From contig JBLDXI010000015.1 of NCBI GenBank assembly GCA_047495785.1, forward strand, positions 4,898,001 to 4,962,000: 64,000 nucleotides of DNA. Direction: 5' to 3'. Every line of letters begins with the position of its first letter. Position 1 is the stretch's first letter. The position numbers and the translations under genes are program-made. The notes under the pieces are model-generated. The model was not told the origin of the DNA. It saw only the letters and a list, made by a program, of their open reading frames with translations, and did no database searches. Shown piece after piece: positions 44,114 to 55,420 of the stretch. This stretch comes from Lepidodermella squamata. Taxonomy: Eukaryota > Gastrotricha.

Positions 44114-47094
44114 ATGGCTGCTGCCGCTGCTGTTTACGCAACTCCGCGACAAAACAAGGTGGCGTCATGGAACCCGTCGAAATCCACTGGCAAACAAACC
44201 GTAAAGGTGCTGTCTGATCAACTCTCCTACTTTGGCATCGATCCCTCTAAACTCGGCTCGAAGCCGCTGCTGGTCAAAAAGCTGAAAGAAGTACGGCCGA
44301 AAGCTGATTTGGCAGACAGTGACCGCGATTGTGCAGCATGCTTGCACCATTTATCAACGTCAGAAATTCAACAATCGGTGCCTTGTCTCGTGTGCAACTC
44401 CCCTGTAGCTAAAAGCTGTAAGTTTCTAAAGTGCAAGGTATGCTCCTCCCATCCTCCATTCAGTGTGTGCAAGTTCCGGAAGACCAATGGGATTTCCTCA
44501 ATGCTCACAAGAGGGCAGCATACTTTTGTGATTCCTGTTGCGACGTTGATCTGTCTCATCCTGCTAAAGATCAAGGTAAAACCTCCTCCTCTGTCGATTT
44601 CTCAAACCTTCTCATCTCGATTTGATGGAACAAGTGTGTAAACGCGCAGTTGACGAGTATGTTAAGCAACACGCCAGATCGCAAAATCTGGTCGTTTATG
44701 GAATGGTCGAAACAAAAGACGATGTCTTCTATTTCATCAGTATGTGCAAGTCACGTCTGCAGGTTGACGTTTCGTCTCGGATTGCAGGTAGTAGGCGCGT
44801 CGGCAATCCTCGTAGAAATCGTCCCCGTCTGTTGAAAGTATTTTTCATGACACGTTCTCTAGAAACTTAGTTCTGGAAAATGCGTACAAGTTAAAGCCTC
44901 CTACTGGCTCCCGGGAAAAACAGGCAATCTACGTCAACCCAGATTTGACTCCGGCTCAAATTGAAGTTGAAAAGGCTGCTCATCTGGAAGCCAAACAACG
45001 TCACGATGAAGGCGCGGGTGACTTCGTTATTCGAGATGCGAAAGCGGTCCCTACGAAACCACGAAACACCGATGTGCCTAACCCGTCAATGCTTAAACTG
45101 GTTTTGGGAAAAGGCAACCCCAATGGTCCTGTTGCTTTTCTCCACCCAGTGCCTGCAGGCGCATCGACAAAGCAGGCAAACACGGCAAGCTCTTCCGCCC
45201 CTGCTTCTTCTCAGAGTCAGCCTACCGTTAATACTGTCTCGCAAGTCAAATCTACCTCCGTCATAATGATGCTACCGACTGGTGATACGTACGCCAAGGT
45301 GGCCGGGTCTGCTACGCCTGCTACGTTACCTCCTTGGCTGAATCGATCAGGCGAAACGCCGCTTGATCCCAATGCCCGTCAAATGGTTCAGTACGGCGAT
45401 CTTAGCCCGTCGGCCGGGTCGTCTAAGCTCGTCGCTGAAAATTTTGTCAATAGCATCTAGGTTCCTGGCACCGAAGACATCGACTTTATTAACAATGACA
45501 TAGAAGATATAACTGTATTCTACTGTAATGCTAGATCGATTGTAAACAGGATGATTTGTTTATAGCGAGGATTTTATCCTTTTCTGTCAAACCCCAAGTA
45601 ATTGTTGTCTCCGAAAGTTGGTTCAACGATGATGTAAATGTGTTCAAAAGCGAATGCAATGTGAACTTGTTGAAAAACTTAGGATACTTGGTTTTTCATC
45701 TGTGTGAATTCTCTGTTATAGACATATGCCGCGGTGACTCCACTGTCAGGCTATGTAGTGTGCTATGTGAATTTTGTACCTATTAAGGAGGACAAGTTGT
45801 CTAAAGGAATGCCGTGGTTTAACCGAAAAATGTTTAGCCTTATAAAGCGTCGAGACTCATGGTGGCATAAATACTATAAGATGGGCCGTGAAATAGATCT
45901 TCTCAAGTATTACCAATTGTCGCGCAAGTGCAAGGCACTAAATGATAAACTTCCTTCTGAGTATGAGCAAAATCTTGTCGTCTCCGAAAAAATATCTCGC
46001 TTCTATAAGTATGCCAATTTGAGGTTGAAAGCTCGTCCAGCCATCCCTGGCTTACATGGCCCTGATGGCAAAACGCTGTCCTCGGACAGCGAGAAGGCCG
46101 AGGCCTTAAATAGTTTTTTCTCGTCTACCTTTAGCATTGATAGTCACAAGCCTTTACCGAATTACGCCCGCTCTAGTAACGATTGTCTTACTGAAATCGA
46201 GTTCTCTCCCTTACTTGTTGAAAGTTTTCTTGAAAAGTGGATGCCAACTCTTCCATGGGTCCAGACTACGTACATCCCTTCCTACTGCGAAATCTATCTG
46301 ATTCACTATCTTACCGGCTATCTATTATTTCTAATGAGAGTTTCAAGTCTGGAAAGGTGCCTGTTGTGTGGTCTCTCGCTAACGTCACCCCTATCTTCAA
46401 AAACAGTGGATCTTCCTCGTATACCGAAAATTATCGCCCAATTAGTCTTACATCTATTCCCTGCAAAGTCATGGAAAATATTATTCGCTATAAAGTTCTA
46501 CAATTTCTATTCAAAAATAATATCCTCTCCCCTGCTCAGTTTGGTTTCTTACCTAATAGATCTACTGAACTTCAGCTTCTGGAATGTGTGAATGACTGGG
46601 CTAGTAGTATTAATAGATCCTCCTATGTTGACGTAGTATACTTCGATCTTAAAAAAGCCTTTGATAGTGTATCTCACATTAAGCTAATTAACAAATGTAA
46701 GTCTTTTGGCTTAACTGGAAAACTGCTCGACTGGATCTCAGCCTTTCTCTCAAATCGTTCCCAGCGAGTTAATGTTAATAATTCTTTTTCTCAGTGGAGT
46801 CAAGTAACATCTGGCGTTCCCCAAGGCAGCGTACTAGGTCCCTTACTTGTCATTTTATATATTAACGATCTCCCTTCCGTCGTGCAGCATTGCGTGATAA
46901 AAATGTACGCTGACGACGTTAAAATTTATCTTAAAAATTCTACTAATTCTTCTCTTCTTCAAGAGGCTCCTAAATTCATCCCTGATAGAATCCTTTTATC
47001 TTCTCGTTTAAATGTGCCCTACTGTAACCTATTCAGTTCAAAATTTCCAACAAGCAAACATTTGAATGTCATTTGTATTTATCAGTCAGCTTAG
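44114..47094 (+). mobile_element. CR1/Jockey-like non-LTR retrotransposon, degraded
   Basis: Remnants appear in order. An ORF1-like part has a Cys-rich finger (CAACLHHL, PCLVCNSP, CKVCSS) and the YVNPDLTPAQ segment common in LINE ORF1. An endonuclease start (FYCNARSIVNR, QVIVVSESWFNDD) is followed by a large deletion, then the linker PWFNRKMFSLIKRRDSWW. Reverse transcriptase motifs are NYRPISLTSIPCKVME, YFDLKKAFDSV, SGVPQGSVLGPLL and MYADDVKIY. Stops and at least three frame changes (for example near 46237) break it, and it is cut just after YADD, 11 bp before the WASHC3 start codon. The copy is inactive. Confidence 0.85.
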
Positions 47095-47105
47095 ATATTT
47101 TTGTC

Positions 47106-48200
47106 ATGGATGGTGATGGACTTTTGGTTTTCGGAGCTGGGATCGATCTGGCAAAAGTTCCCAGTTTGGAGCGAAAGCGAATAGTCGCCTTCGTGAACTT
47201 CTTTGCTCAACAATCAGTTACGTTACTAACCGAATTTGCGGCGGTGTGTGAGCATAAATTTGCCGAAGTCGACCTTCGCTTGGAACGTGCCCGCACTTCT
47301 TTAGCAATTCTAGAAGCGAAACTCGATTCAATTCCAGATTTGGCTCCTGTCGCTCCGCCGACTTCGGCACAATCAGCGCAACCGACTGTCAGTTACTTCA
47401 TATATTGCGCTAAGTTGATATATATTTGTGCATTTCTGTTTTCAGGCTGCTACTATTCCTCAACAAACTGGGGCTGCTGCTGCTCCTCCACCGCCGCCGC
47501 CGCTACCTGGGGCGCCGCAGGCTGTAGTAGCTGCTCCGCCACCTCCGGCAGCACCTACTCCCCAGGCTCCAGAGGAACCAGCTGAACCTCCGAAGCAAGA
47601 GGAAATCGATCCAGCCTATCAGCGATATATTCGTATGGCGAGAGTGGTATGTTTGAAGTTCATGAAAAATATCTCATATTCTTTGGCTTCGTGAACGAAA
47701 CAAGATGAATTTCAAATATTTATTTCCGTCGTGGTATTAGTCTTTTATTATATGCAGTTTTTCTTATTAAAAACGATATTTTAAGCTTTCCCTAGCCGTC
47801 TAATTTCGATTATTGATATGAATATATATAATTGAATTATTTCAGGGTATCCCTGCTGTTAGTTTCCGGAATGAGATGATGCGGAACGGTTTAGATCCGG
47901 ATTGGCTAGAGTGAGTTGACATATTTGTTTTTCATATGAAGTATTCATCTTCTATATTAAAGGGCATATTTGGCTGGACAAAATCCGCCGCCCCCTCCCC
48001 CTCCTCCTGCCGCGAAAAGCGCAACGCCTGCTGCATCCGAGGCAGACAGTGATAATGACTCTTTAACATCAGCTGCACCGGCTCCTCCTGGTCCACCGCC
48101 ACCCCCTCCTCCGCCCCAACCACAACGGGCTGATGATAGCGATTCTTTGTCTTCTGCTTCTTCGTTTGATGATGATGACGACGACGATGACGATGAATAA
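47106..48200 (+). CDS. WASHC3: WASH complex subunit 3 (CCDC53)
   Basis: I join 47106..47387, 47446..47646, 47846..47910 and 47963..48200, 261 aa. The N terminus GAGIDLAKVPSLERKRIVAF with the following helical segment, and the later YQRYIRMARVGIPAVSFRNE and GLDPDWLE, match CCDC53 closely. Long polyproline blocks and an all-Asp C terminus (ending DDDDDDDDDE) are extra to the vertebrate protein. The WASH complex activates Arp2/3 on endosomes. The polyproline could recruit profilin, as in formins and WASP; this is inference. A dead LINE ends 11 bp before the ATG, so the promoter may lie in or before transposon sequence. AATAAA at 48348-48353 is the likely poly(A) signal. Confidence 0.9.
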
Positions 48201-48347
48201 CAGTATTTTGTTGAAAAATTATTTTATCATTGCAAGCCATATGGGAATCATGATTAAAAGTGTGATTTATTTCGCAATTACATCCGGAAGTATAAAAATT
48301 GCAATATTTCAGTCGAATTAAAAACATTGATAACTTATTGATTTTGA

Positions 48348-48353
48348 ATAAAA
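48348..48353 (+). terminator. WASHC3 polyadenylation signal
   Basis: AATAAA 148 nt after the WASHC3 stop and 40 nt before the end of the convergent MyoD coding sequence, so the two 3' ends probably overlap. Confidence 0.6.
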
Positions 48354-48392
48354 AAAACATGATCATTTTTGGAAAATTGACCGAGTATGTTC

Positions 48393-49618
48393 TCAAGTCT
48401 TGGCGAATTTGTTGACGACGCCAGCCAGCATGTCCAGCGTTGACATCGGGTTGTAATATTGTTCATTTTCTAAAAATGAGATATTAGTACAGAGCGTAGC
48501 AAAGGATGAGCGCATGGCTTACGTTGCGAATCGGACGACGATGCAGTCGACGAGAAGTCATCCAAAACGTAGTGGAAATTCTTGTTATCAAACTGAAAGT
48601 TGAAAGGAAACGAATGAATGAACGTGTCACCAAACAGCTTTGCAATAGGCTTCGAAAGCATAAACCATGTCATCGCAATATCCTCCAAATTTCTTCAATA
48701 TGAAAATAATCCTAGCTCAAATCTTGACCCATAAACTAAAACGGCATTCTACTGAAAACTGAAATGAATGCAATAAGTGATAAATTGACGCGAGCAGTAG
48801 CTTCAGATTTAGCGAAATTGTTTAGGTACGCTGTGGTTCGAGGAGACACTGGCTAGGAGATTATCCTAAAGATTGAATTGGATAAGCCTCAAATTCTTCG
48901 CGCCGTCGTTTTTCTTGTTTAACCACCATACAAATTGAAAAGTGCGACTAAGTCTCGCAAACAAATTTTTAGCGAGATTTCCAATGGCTAACAGTGGCTT
49001 GTAATCAAGGAATGCTTCTCCTTACGAAAACGTGAACTTTCAAACCCCAACGTCGAAGCAAGTGAAATCAATAGCCAAATAATACCTGAAAGTAGCATTG
49101 AGCCAAGTCGATAGCTTGCGGTCGACGACTAGCGATTTCTTCGTTAACAAATTGTTGACGCGTTTGATTTTGCGAACTTCTAGGGCTGACTTGGCCGTTT
49201 TTCTCGTCAGCCTCGCGGATCATTGCATCCAGAGCGTGCATGTAATCGATTGCAGCGCGTAGAATATCAACCTTAGCGAGCCGTTGATTCGGATTCGCCA
49301 AACAGCTCTTCTTCAAGTTTTCGAAGGCTTCATTCACCTATAAATGAGACTGTGGTAAAGAGAGCATTATAAGACGTCATTTACCTTTTTAAGACGCCGA
49401 CGTTCGCGCATTGTAGCAGCCTTCCGCCGATCGACTACAACGGTCTTTTTCGTTTTGCAAGTTTTACATGCCCAAAGAAGGCAAGGCGTGACCTTGCTAC
49501 TGTGATGGGGTGACGTATTTGTCGACGATGAATGACAATCAGAGCCTGAGCTAGGTTGGTACGAGGGCTGAGCAAGTGTAGAAACTTTAGAATTTTCAAG
49601 TTTTCTCGCAGATTTCAT
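48393..49618 (-). CDS. MyoD-family myogenic bHLH factor
   Basis: I join complement(48393..48469, 48523..48592, 49086..49337, 49385..49618), 210 aa. The Cys-rich segment before the basic region ([10 protein letters not shown]) and the bHLH ([47 protein letters not shown]) are diagnostic of MyoD/Myf5/HLH-1 proteins, including the Ala-Thr pair of the myogenic code. The C-terminal exon [20 protein letters not shown] matches the helix III region of MyoD. It is a muscle-determination factor that binds E-boxes with an E protein. The ATG at 49618 lies just after a splice acceptor (TTTCCAG), so a 5' leader exon is likely upstream. The protein is short because the N-terminal activation region is reduced. 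Confidence 0.92.
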
Positions 49619-50347
49619 TCCAAAAATGCCTGGAAACGAATTGGAAAATGAAAGTTGATGAAGCGTCTCTTCCGTTAGGCTACACGCTCGATTGCTCTTA
49701 TAGCTTTTGGCTCGTTGCGCTTAAAAGCTATCGGAAGATGGATGTGTCTACTTCAAAGGCTTTAAATTACTTGGGAGACTAGTCGCTATTAATATCATTC
49801 GACTTAATTGTACGCATCTCCCTCGAGCCAAAGCTTAGGCGGGTTCGGATAATAACTCGGATAGCGATCGTTATATTGCAGTGCTATTACGTTATGAACA
49901 ATCAGAGCGCAATTTCGGTAATATGGCGGGGAGCACTCGATCGGCGGCAAGTGCGAATGTAAATTGCGCAAGAATGACAGCAGCAATTGCGCAGATAGCG
50001 CGCTCATCAATAACGCGTATGTACACTTTGTTCTGATAATCGACATGCGCAAATGCGCTCCAACCGCGCCTCTTACCGTCTCGCCGCTGCAAAACTGAGG
50101 TCAGATAAAAATAAAAAATCAATCACTTGCATCATATAGAATATTTTTTTGTGCTTACTAACGGTTTAAAATTCACCGAAAAAATGGCCGTTTCACTATG
50201 TGCAATCACGTTTGAGTACCGTTAATTAGCGGAGTAAGCTAAATTTTTCATAAATCATGCGTCAACGTAAATATTATGACATAACGATTAAGCAAACGTC
50301 ATTCAAGTTTTCTGTTCAGGCTTTGGTGTGTGGCAGTCGACAGCTTC
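49619..50347. other. MyoD upstream region
   Basis: It holds the presumed leader exon and promoter of the MyoD gene. Open frames here (for example around 49800-50120, minus) do not connect in phase to the first coding exon, so I leave them out. Confidence 0.4.
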
Positions 50348-50576
50348 TTAACCAGATTTAGCGATACCAATGACGCCGCAAGCAGCACTGGGGCCGGCGT
50401 TTCCGGTCTTCAGCGATTCCTCATTACCGCCGCGACCCAAATCATCTTCCTTCTCGTGAATCTGTAGCAATTAACAAATCATTTTTGGCCAACATCAATT
50501 CCTAATTTCTTCTTACCACCATTTTGCGGCCAATGACCGAGGAGTGGTCCATGAGCTTGGTCGGTCCGTCGGGTTT
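50348..50576 (-). pseudogene. Cu/Zn superoxide dismutase, C-terminal fragment (two exons)
   Basis: Exons complement(50348..50461, 50517..50576) join in phase 0 to give [20 protein letters not shown], then [15 protein letters not shown] and ACGVIGIA. This is the C-terminal third of Cu/Zn SOD, including the His in VIHEKEDD, the electrostatic loop and the active-site Arg position shifted by SAACGVIG. The copper and zinc ligands of the first two thirds are missing: upstream sequence is a different, frame-broken stretch. So this is most likely a fragment, unless exons lie beyond the region examined. Confidence 0.7.
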
Positions 50577-50880
50577 CTAGAGCGCCGAGAGGCGGATGGT
50601 TGTACAAAAAAAACTCGATATGCCAACTTCTTTGACTCGAAGCTCTTGTTTCGTAGGCTTTCTGTGTTCAACAAAGTTATCGAAACCAAAATTACGAGCA
50701 ATCGTGAAAACACGTTTTTTCTTCGATGGTCTCAGGCTTGGGGTACCATTTGATTCCCAGCTCCTTCAAGCAGTATTGAAAGCGATCGTAAATTTCTCTC
50801 CGTAATGTTCCCAGAAGGTTGTGACGCCGCCCAATAGCTTGCGCAGGAGCTTCACTTTGGCAACTTTATCCTAAATATGG
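50577..50880 (-). pseudogene. unrecognised decayed coding stretch next to the SOD fragment
   Basis: Three frames read coding-like in turn on the minus strand: KVKLLRKLLGGVTTFWEHYG, IYDRFQYCLKELGIKWYPKP, and NFGFDNFVEHRKPTKQELRV. They look like one protein broken by small indels. I do not recognise it, and it is not SOD. Confidence 0.35.
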
Positions 50881-51302
50881 AGCTTGAATTGCTAACATTA
50901 TACAGTTGATTCCTTGCCGATTTATTTTTGTTGCAGAGTTCAGGTTATTTAAGAATGAAGCCAGTAGCCTTGGCGACTGAATTTTACAGTTGAATTAACA
51001 AATATTCTTAAATGTGGCGAGAAGACCAAGGCGCTATGTCTCTACTGGCAACAACAACACAAGTCAATATCGCTCTCTAGTTCATTCTCAAAATCTCGAA
51101 TATCTAATATCATATCAGAAATCAGAAATCAGAAAGAGGCAGCAAATAAGATATAAAGTTCAGGTTCACTCGATAAGACACGCACGAAACAAGACATAAG
51201 ATACAAGATCAAGACTGAAAGGTTCAAGAATAAGATTAGGATGAAACTAGCGAAGACCAAAAAACAGCAATCTCGATGATCTGAAAGGCAAACGTTTATT
51301 CA
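50881..51302. other. spacer
   Basis: Simple A/G-rich sequence with short direct repeats (AATCAGAA), no gene seen. Confidence 0.4.
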
Positions 51303-51408
51303 TTGGTAAAATTCGCCGCTAGGGCTTCAAAAAACTTCTCGTGTTCCCGCTGGTCGAGAGGAGACGACCTCCAAGCTTCCTCGGCTCAGCGACATCCATC
51401 GAAGCCAG

Positions 51409-51666
51409 ACCGGGCCGCCTGGCTCATCGCCCAACCGACGTTGTGCCTGGCCAACGAAATGGGAGTGCCCTATGCGACTCTTGCGCTCGTTACAGACCTA
51501 GACTCGGGTGCTGACGATTGCAAGAACGGCCATTCGCATAACGCCGAGGCTGTCAGCCACGAGCTTGTTCTTGAGAACATGAAAATGTTTGCGCCGGGTG
51601 CAGCTCGAACAATCGCAAGGGCTGTTCAAGATGTCGCCCGCCTCAACTTGAAAGCTCTACGCAACC
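51409..51666 (+). pseudogene. truncated MTAP copy (C-terminal part)
   Basis: PTLCLANEMGVPYATLALVTDLDSG and AVSHELVLENMKMFA are close to the corresponding exon of the intact MTAP 0.9 kb downstream, and the copy ends at the same splice donor position (C before GTAAG). The N-terminal two thirds, with the phosphate-binding and nucleoside-binding residues, are absent. It is a partial tandem duplicate, probably non-functional, although its frame is still open. Confidence 0.75.
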
Positions 51667-51728
51667 GTAAGCTTAAATTTCCTGATACCTTGAATTTAAT
51701 TTTTGTTTCGGCACCGAACGTTTTCTAA

Positions 51729-52273
51729 GCCCTCGCGGAGCTTGAAGTTGTTGTTGACAAGAAACGAATGACTAAAACTTGATGATTATAGATCTATAGC
51801 TGGCTCAATTTATGTTGTTTTTGCTCTTTGGAAATGAATGTAACCGGTGAATAAACATTGAAATGGAAATGAGTATAGTGTTTGATTTCTGAACTTGAAT
51901 TTTAGTTTGGCGTTTCGTATTGGCATCCTTTCTTCGGCTTTTGTCAAGGTAGTTTCTGTCCTGAAACTTGGGAACGATGCCAACGCGTTGTCCCGTCACA
52001 CGCCGGCCTGAGTCATAAATGTGACGTCTCTTCGTCTGACTGAGTTTTTTTTATCTTATCCTGTAGTGTCGTATACTTGCCGTTAATTGTTTTGGCGGGG
52101 AAAAAACAGAAAAATAAGTGATATGTATTGTTGATATTGCAGTGTTTTTTCACCTACCCTGCGGCCACCTGAATGTGGCGATATCAGCTGTACGTTTTAC
52201 ATGAGTGCATGACTGGTTTGTCGTTGACATTATCAGAACGTATAGTAACCTATTATAGCAAACTACTCGAAAA
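51729..52273. other. MTAP upstream region with an E2F-like site
   Basis: TTTTGGCGGGGAAAA at 52090-52104, 170 bp before the MTAP ATG, fits an E2F consensus (TTTSGCGGGAAA). No other gene is seen in the stretch. Confidence 0.45.
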
Positions 52274-53317
52274 ATGGTCAAGGTATAGTTATTGTGGTTG
52301 CGGTTTAGATTCCTCCATTCCTATAAAAATTCTAGATCGCTATTATTGGCGGCACTGGTCTTGATGACCCCTCATTCCTAAGTGACAGGCAAGTGGAAGC
52401 TGAGGCTCCTTTTGATACACCGTATGGAAAATCTTCCAATTCCATAGTTGCTGGTATAATTGTGAACTTGATAACTTTTTCAAACCAAAATGCATGAATA
52501 TTCCAGGTAAATTGAATGGGATCGATGTGGTTTTGTTATCTCGCCACGGAGCGAACCATCACGCTCCCCCATCACGCATCAATTTTCGCGCTAATATTTA
52601 CACTATTGTGAAAATATTGAAATGCGACGCCATTATTGCAACAAACGCTGTGGGTTCCCTCCGGCCGGATCTTCATCAAGTTGGCGATATCGTAATTCTA
52701 GATCAGTTTCTTGATTTCACCGCGCGAGGAGGTAATAGTCGATACTTGTTACAAAACGGCTGCATAGTAATATTATTTCAAATAGGCCTCAGAGATCCCC
52801 ATACGTTTTACGATGGTATCGAGGGTCATTTCAAAGGTATCATGCACTGCCCGATGGCCGATCCTTTCTCGCAACCGCTGCGAACGGCACTGCTCGGCGC
52901 TGCTCGAAACAAGGGCGTCATCGCACACGACGGCGGAACGATTGTTGTAGTTGAAGGTCCGCGTTTCACGTGCCGCGCGGAGACAAGGATGTACCGCATG
53001 TTTGGTGCTCATTGCATCGGCCAGACAACCCTTCCTGAGGTATGTTTAGCGAATGAGATGGGCATTCCGTATGCGACCGTCGCTGTAATTACGGATTTGG
53101 ACACGGGCGATGATTTTGAAGCCGAGGAGGTTAGCCACGATCTCGTCTTGGCTAATATGAAGAAGTATGCTGAGCGCATGGCTGTCACGGTTTCTCAAGC
53201 CGTGACCGAAATTGCAACTTTTGACCTGGTTGCTATGAATAAGCGTAAGTCCTGTCAATTTTTCTGTCAAAGTGTTCTCAACAATTATTATGTTATACAG
53301 CTCCAAGTGTACATTGA
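52274..53317 (+). CDS. MTAP: S-methyl-5'-thioadenosine phosphorylase
   Basis: I join 52274..52282, 52336..52453, 52507..52731, 52786..53244 and 53301..53317, 275 aa. A nine-base first exon (Met-Val-Lys) joins IAIIGGTGLDDPSF, the family N terminus with the phosphate-binding GGTG loop. Then come LLSRHGANHHAPPSRINFRANI, IIATNAVGSLR, FYDGIEGHF, VEGPRFTCRAET and PEVCLANEMGIPYATVAVITD with the purine-contacting Asp. MTAP cleaves methylthioadenosine to adenine and methylthioribose-1-phosphate in methionine salvage. The length is near the human 283. AATAAA at 53461-53466 is the likely poly(A) signal. A truncated copy precedes it in tandem. Confidence 0.93.
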
Positions 53318-55420
53318 TCGGATTTCGTTGTCTCTTTTCGTTGTCATCAGTGTCAACTGTCTGCAGTTTAATCATTTAGTGCATTGTTCGCTTGCTAAAA
53401 AATTACAGGACGATTAAACCTTGAAATGCGTTATATCCGGTTTCCGGTGAGATGAAAATTAATAAAAGACATCAAGATCAGGTTTCAATCAGGTCAGATC
53501 AGGTTTCAGCTGCCTAATTTTTCCGTTTGGTCCGTTTGATGACGCTGCAGAGGTATTTGCGAAGGCTTCATTTATCAAATTGCACGGGACGGAAGTTAGG
53601 GTCTGTGCTTTCCATAATGGAGATCGAAAGCACTTGCAGTTTTTGTCCCTGTGATTTGTCTCTCTGATTTGCTATGAGAATCCTTCATGCATGGATGAGC
53701 AGCTAGCAGTTCAATGAACAATAGAGGAAATGCTTGGCTCATGCCGACCCGCCTGGGGAGGTTCACGAGGAAGCTATCGGCATGACGCATGACCTTAGAA
53801 GGTACTCGACTGTCGTCACCTGCTGGTATTCTGTGGATATTGCAGAAGCGTTATGGTTATGTATTTCATTTCCCAAAGTTATTTTAGCAAATGTTTTTGT
53901 GATATTTTTTTACCGGTATAAGAGCTTGGCGTGCTCACGATATATCGGAAAGTGGCTGCGTGAGTGCCAAGCGAGTTTATTGGCTTATTATTATTTCCCG
54001 AATTCGGCAGTTTATTTACCGGCAGCCATTAACCCAAGTTATTGTTTTGATCATCGCAGACATCACGTCACGAACACGGCGTAATATGTTTATACGTTTC
54101 GCACATCATAAAACGAAAGTAGAGCGCAGCCCTGTGCATCAAGAGTATCTCTTTCACAAATCGTATAGTAGGTTCGATTGCTACAGAGCGCCTCCCGTCA
54201 AATGTAGCCAACGCGCTCGCGATTAGCTGCTACAACAAACGCCCTAATAGTAATAACGGCAAAATTATAGCAAAGTAAAATACTCGGGATGGCGCAGACC
54301 AGCACATCGCTGCTTTCACTCATTTTCAGTTTACAATTTCGGCTGACGTGGAAGCGAGGCGCCCAAGCAACAAAACATCGCTATCACCGTGCGAATTGCC
54401 ATCGAGGCGGCGGCGGCCGTCGTGCTGCGGCCAGAGCCACTAATTCAGCGCGCATCGATCGGCGCCCTACGAACCGATAACATTCACCGAAAGAGGCGTA
54501 TCAGCAGAACGAGAAGTTGCAGCGCGTGTTTACGGCGTGCACCCAACGTGACGTTGGCCTTATAATTGGGAGCTGGGACGGGTGCTCAACGCTACTCCCA
54601 CCGCGAGCCCTCGTAGAACTCGATAAACGCCTTGCTTCGCAATGAAAAATACTATTTATAAGTCTCCTTATTATTTATATTATTTTGAAAACTTCCAATT
54701 GCCTAATAAGTAAAATGTTAATATGGCCGTAGATATGCGTGCCGGTATATCAAGGTGGTGAAGACACGCAATTCTTATAGTTCCGCTGCAAAAAAGTCTC
54801 GATTATAATATAATAATAACTGCCAATGTTATTCATATACTCTTTACTCACTATAGCACTCGGCTTTCGAAAACACTCCATACTAAAAAATGTATATTAG
54901 ACTTCCTTTTTCAAGTTCAAAGGCGTAAATGCTAGGTAGCAATAGGTCACTTTTCATGATTTTATTCAGAGCCATGCATGAGTTATAAGGCGATTTGGTC
55001 CGCAATGAGCGATTTGGTTTCCATCGAAATTATCGGCAGTGATGATTACAGATTAAATTTACAGCATTCAAAATAAGTATTTCACTGCATCTACCTCAAT
55101 TCACATCAAATTCAAATTGATCTCAATGGGTAGCGATACCGAAAACAAGAAGTTTATAACATCTAAATTTTACAGCAAATCGTAAAGTTGGCATATTAGA
55201 TTCCCGATCATCGTCAAGTTCGCAACTCACAATTTTCAATGTGGCTCATTCCTTCGTCCATGTAGTTATGACGTGCGAAGAGAAAATAATCCGCATGCGA
55301 TCATGATTAATCCTTCCATTTTTATTGGCTTGTTTTCACGAGTCAGAATTTTTTAGATATTTTGCTCAAAAAATCATCACAATTGGCCACATTTCATCCC
55401 GCCACTCTGGCCATAGTTAC
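53318..55420. other. intergenic, upstream of the Q/S/A-rich gene
   Basis: Apart from the MTAP poly(A) signal at 53461-53466 and two nearby copies of ATCAGGTTTCA (about 53478-53508), nothing is recognised. The part from 54290 on may be promoter sequence. Confidence 0.4.

Noticed and set aside
49804-50052. N-terminal exon of the MyoD gene
   Set aside because: A stop codon precedes any usable donor, and the phase does not match the exon at 49618.
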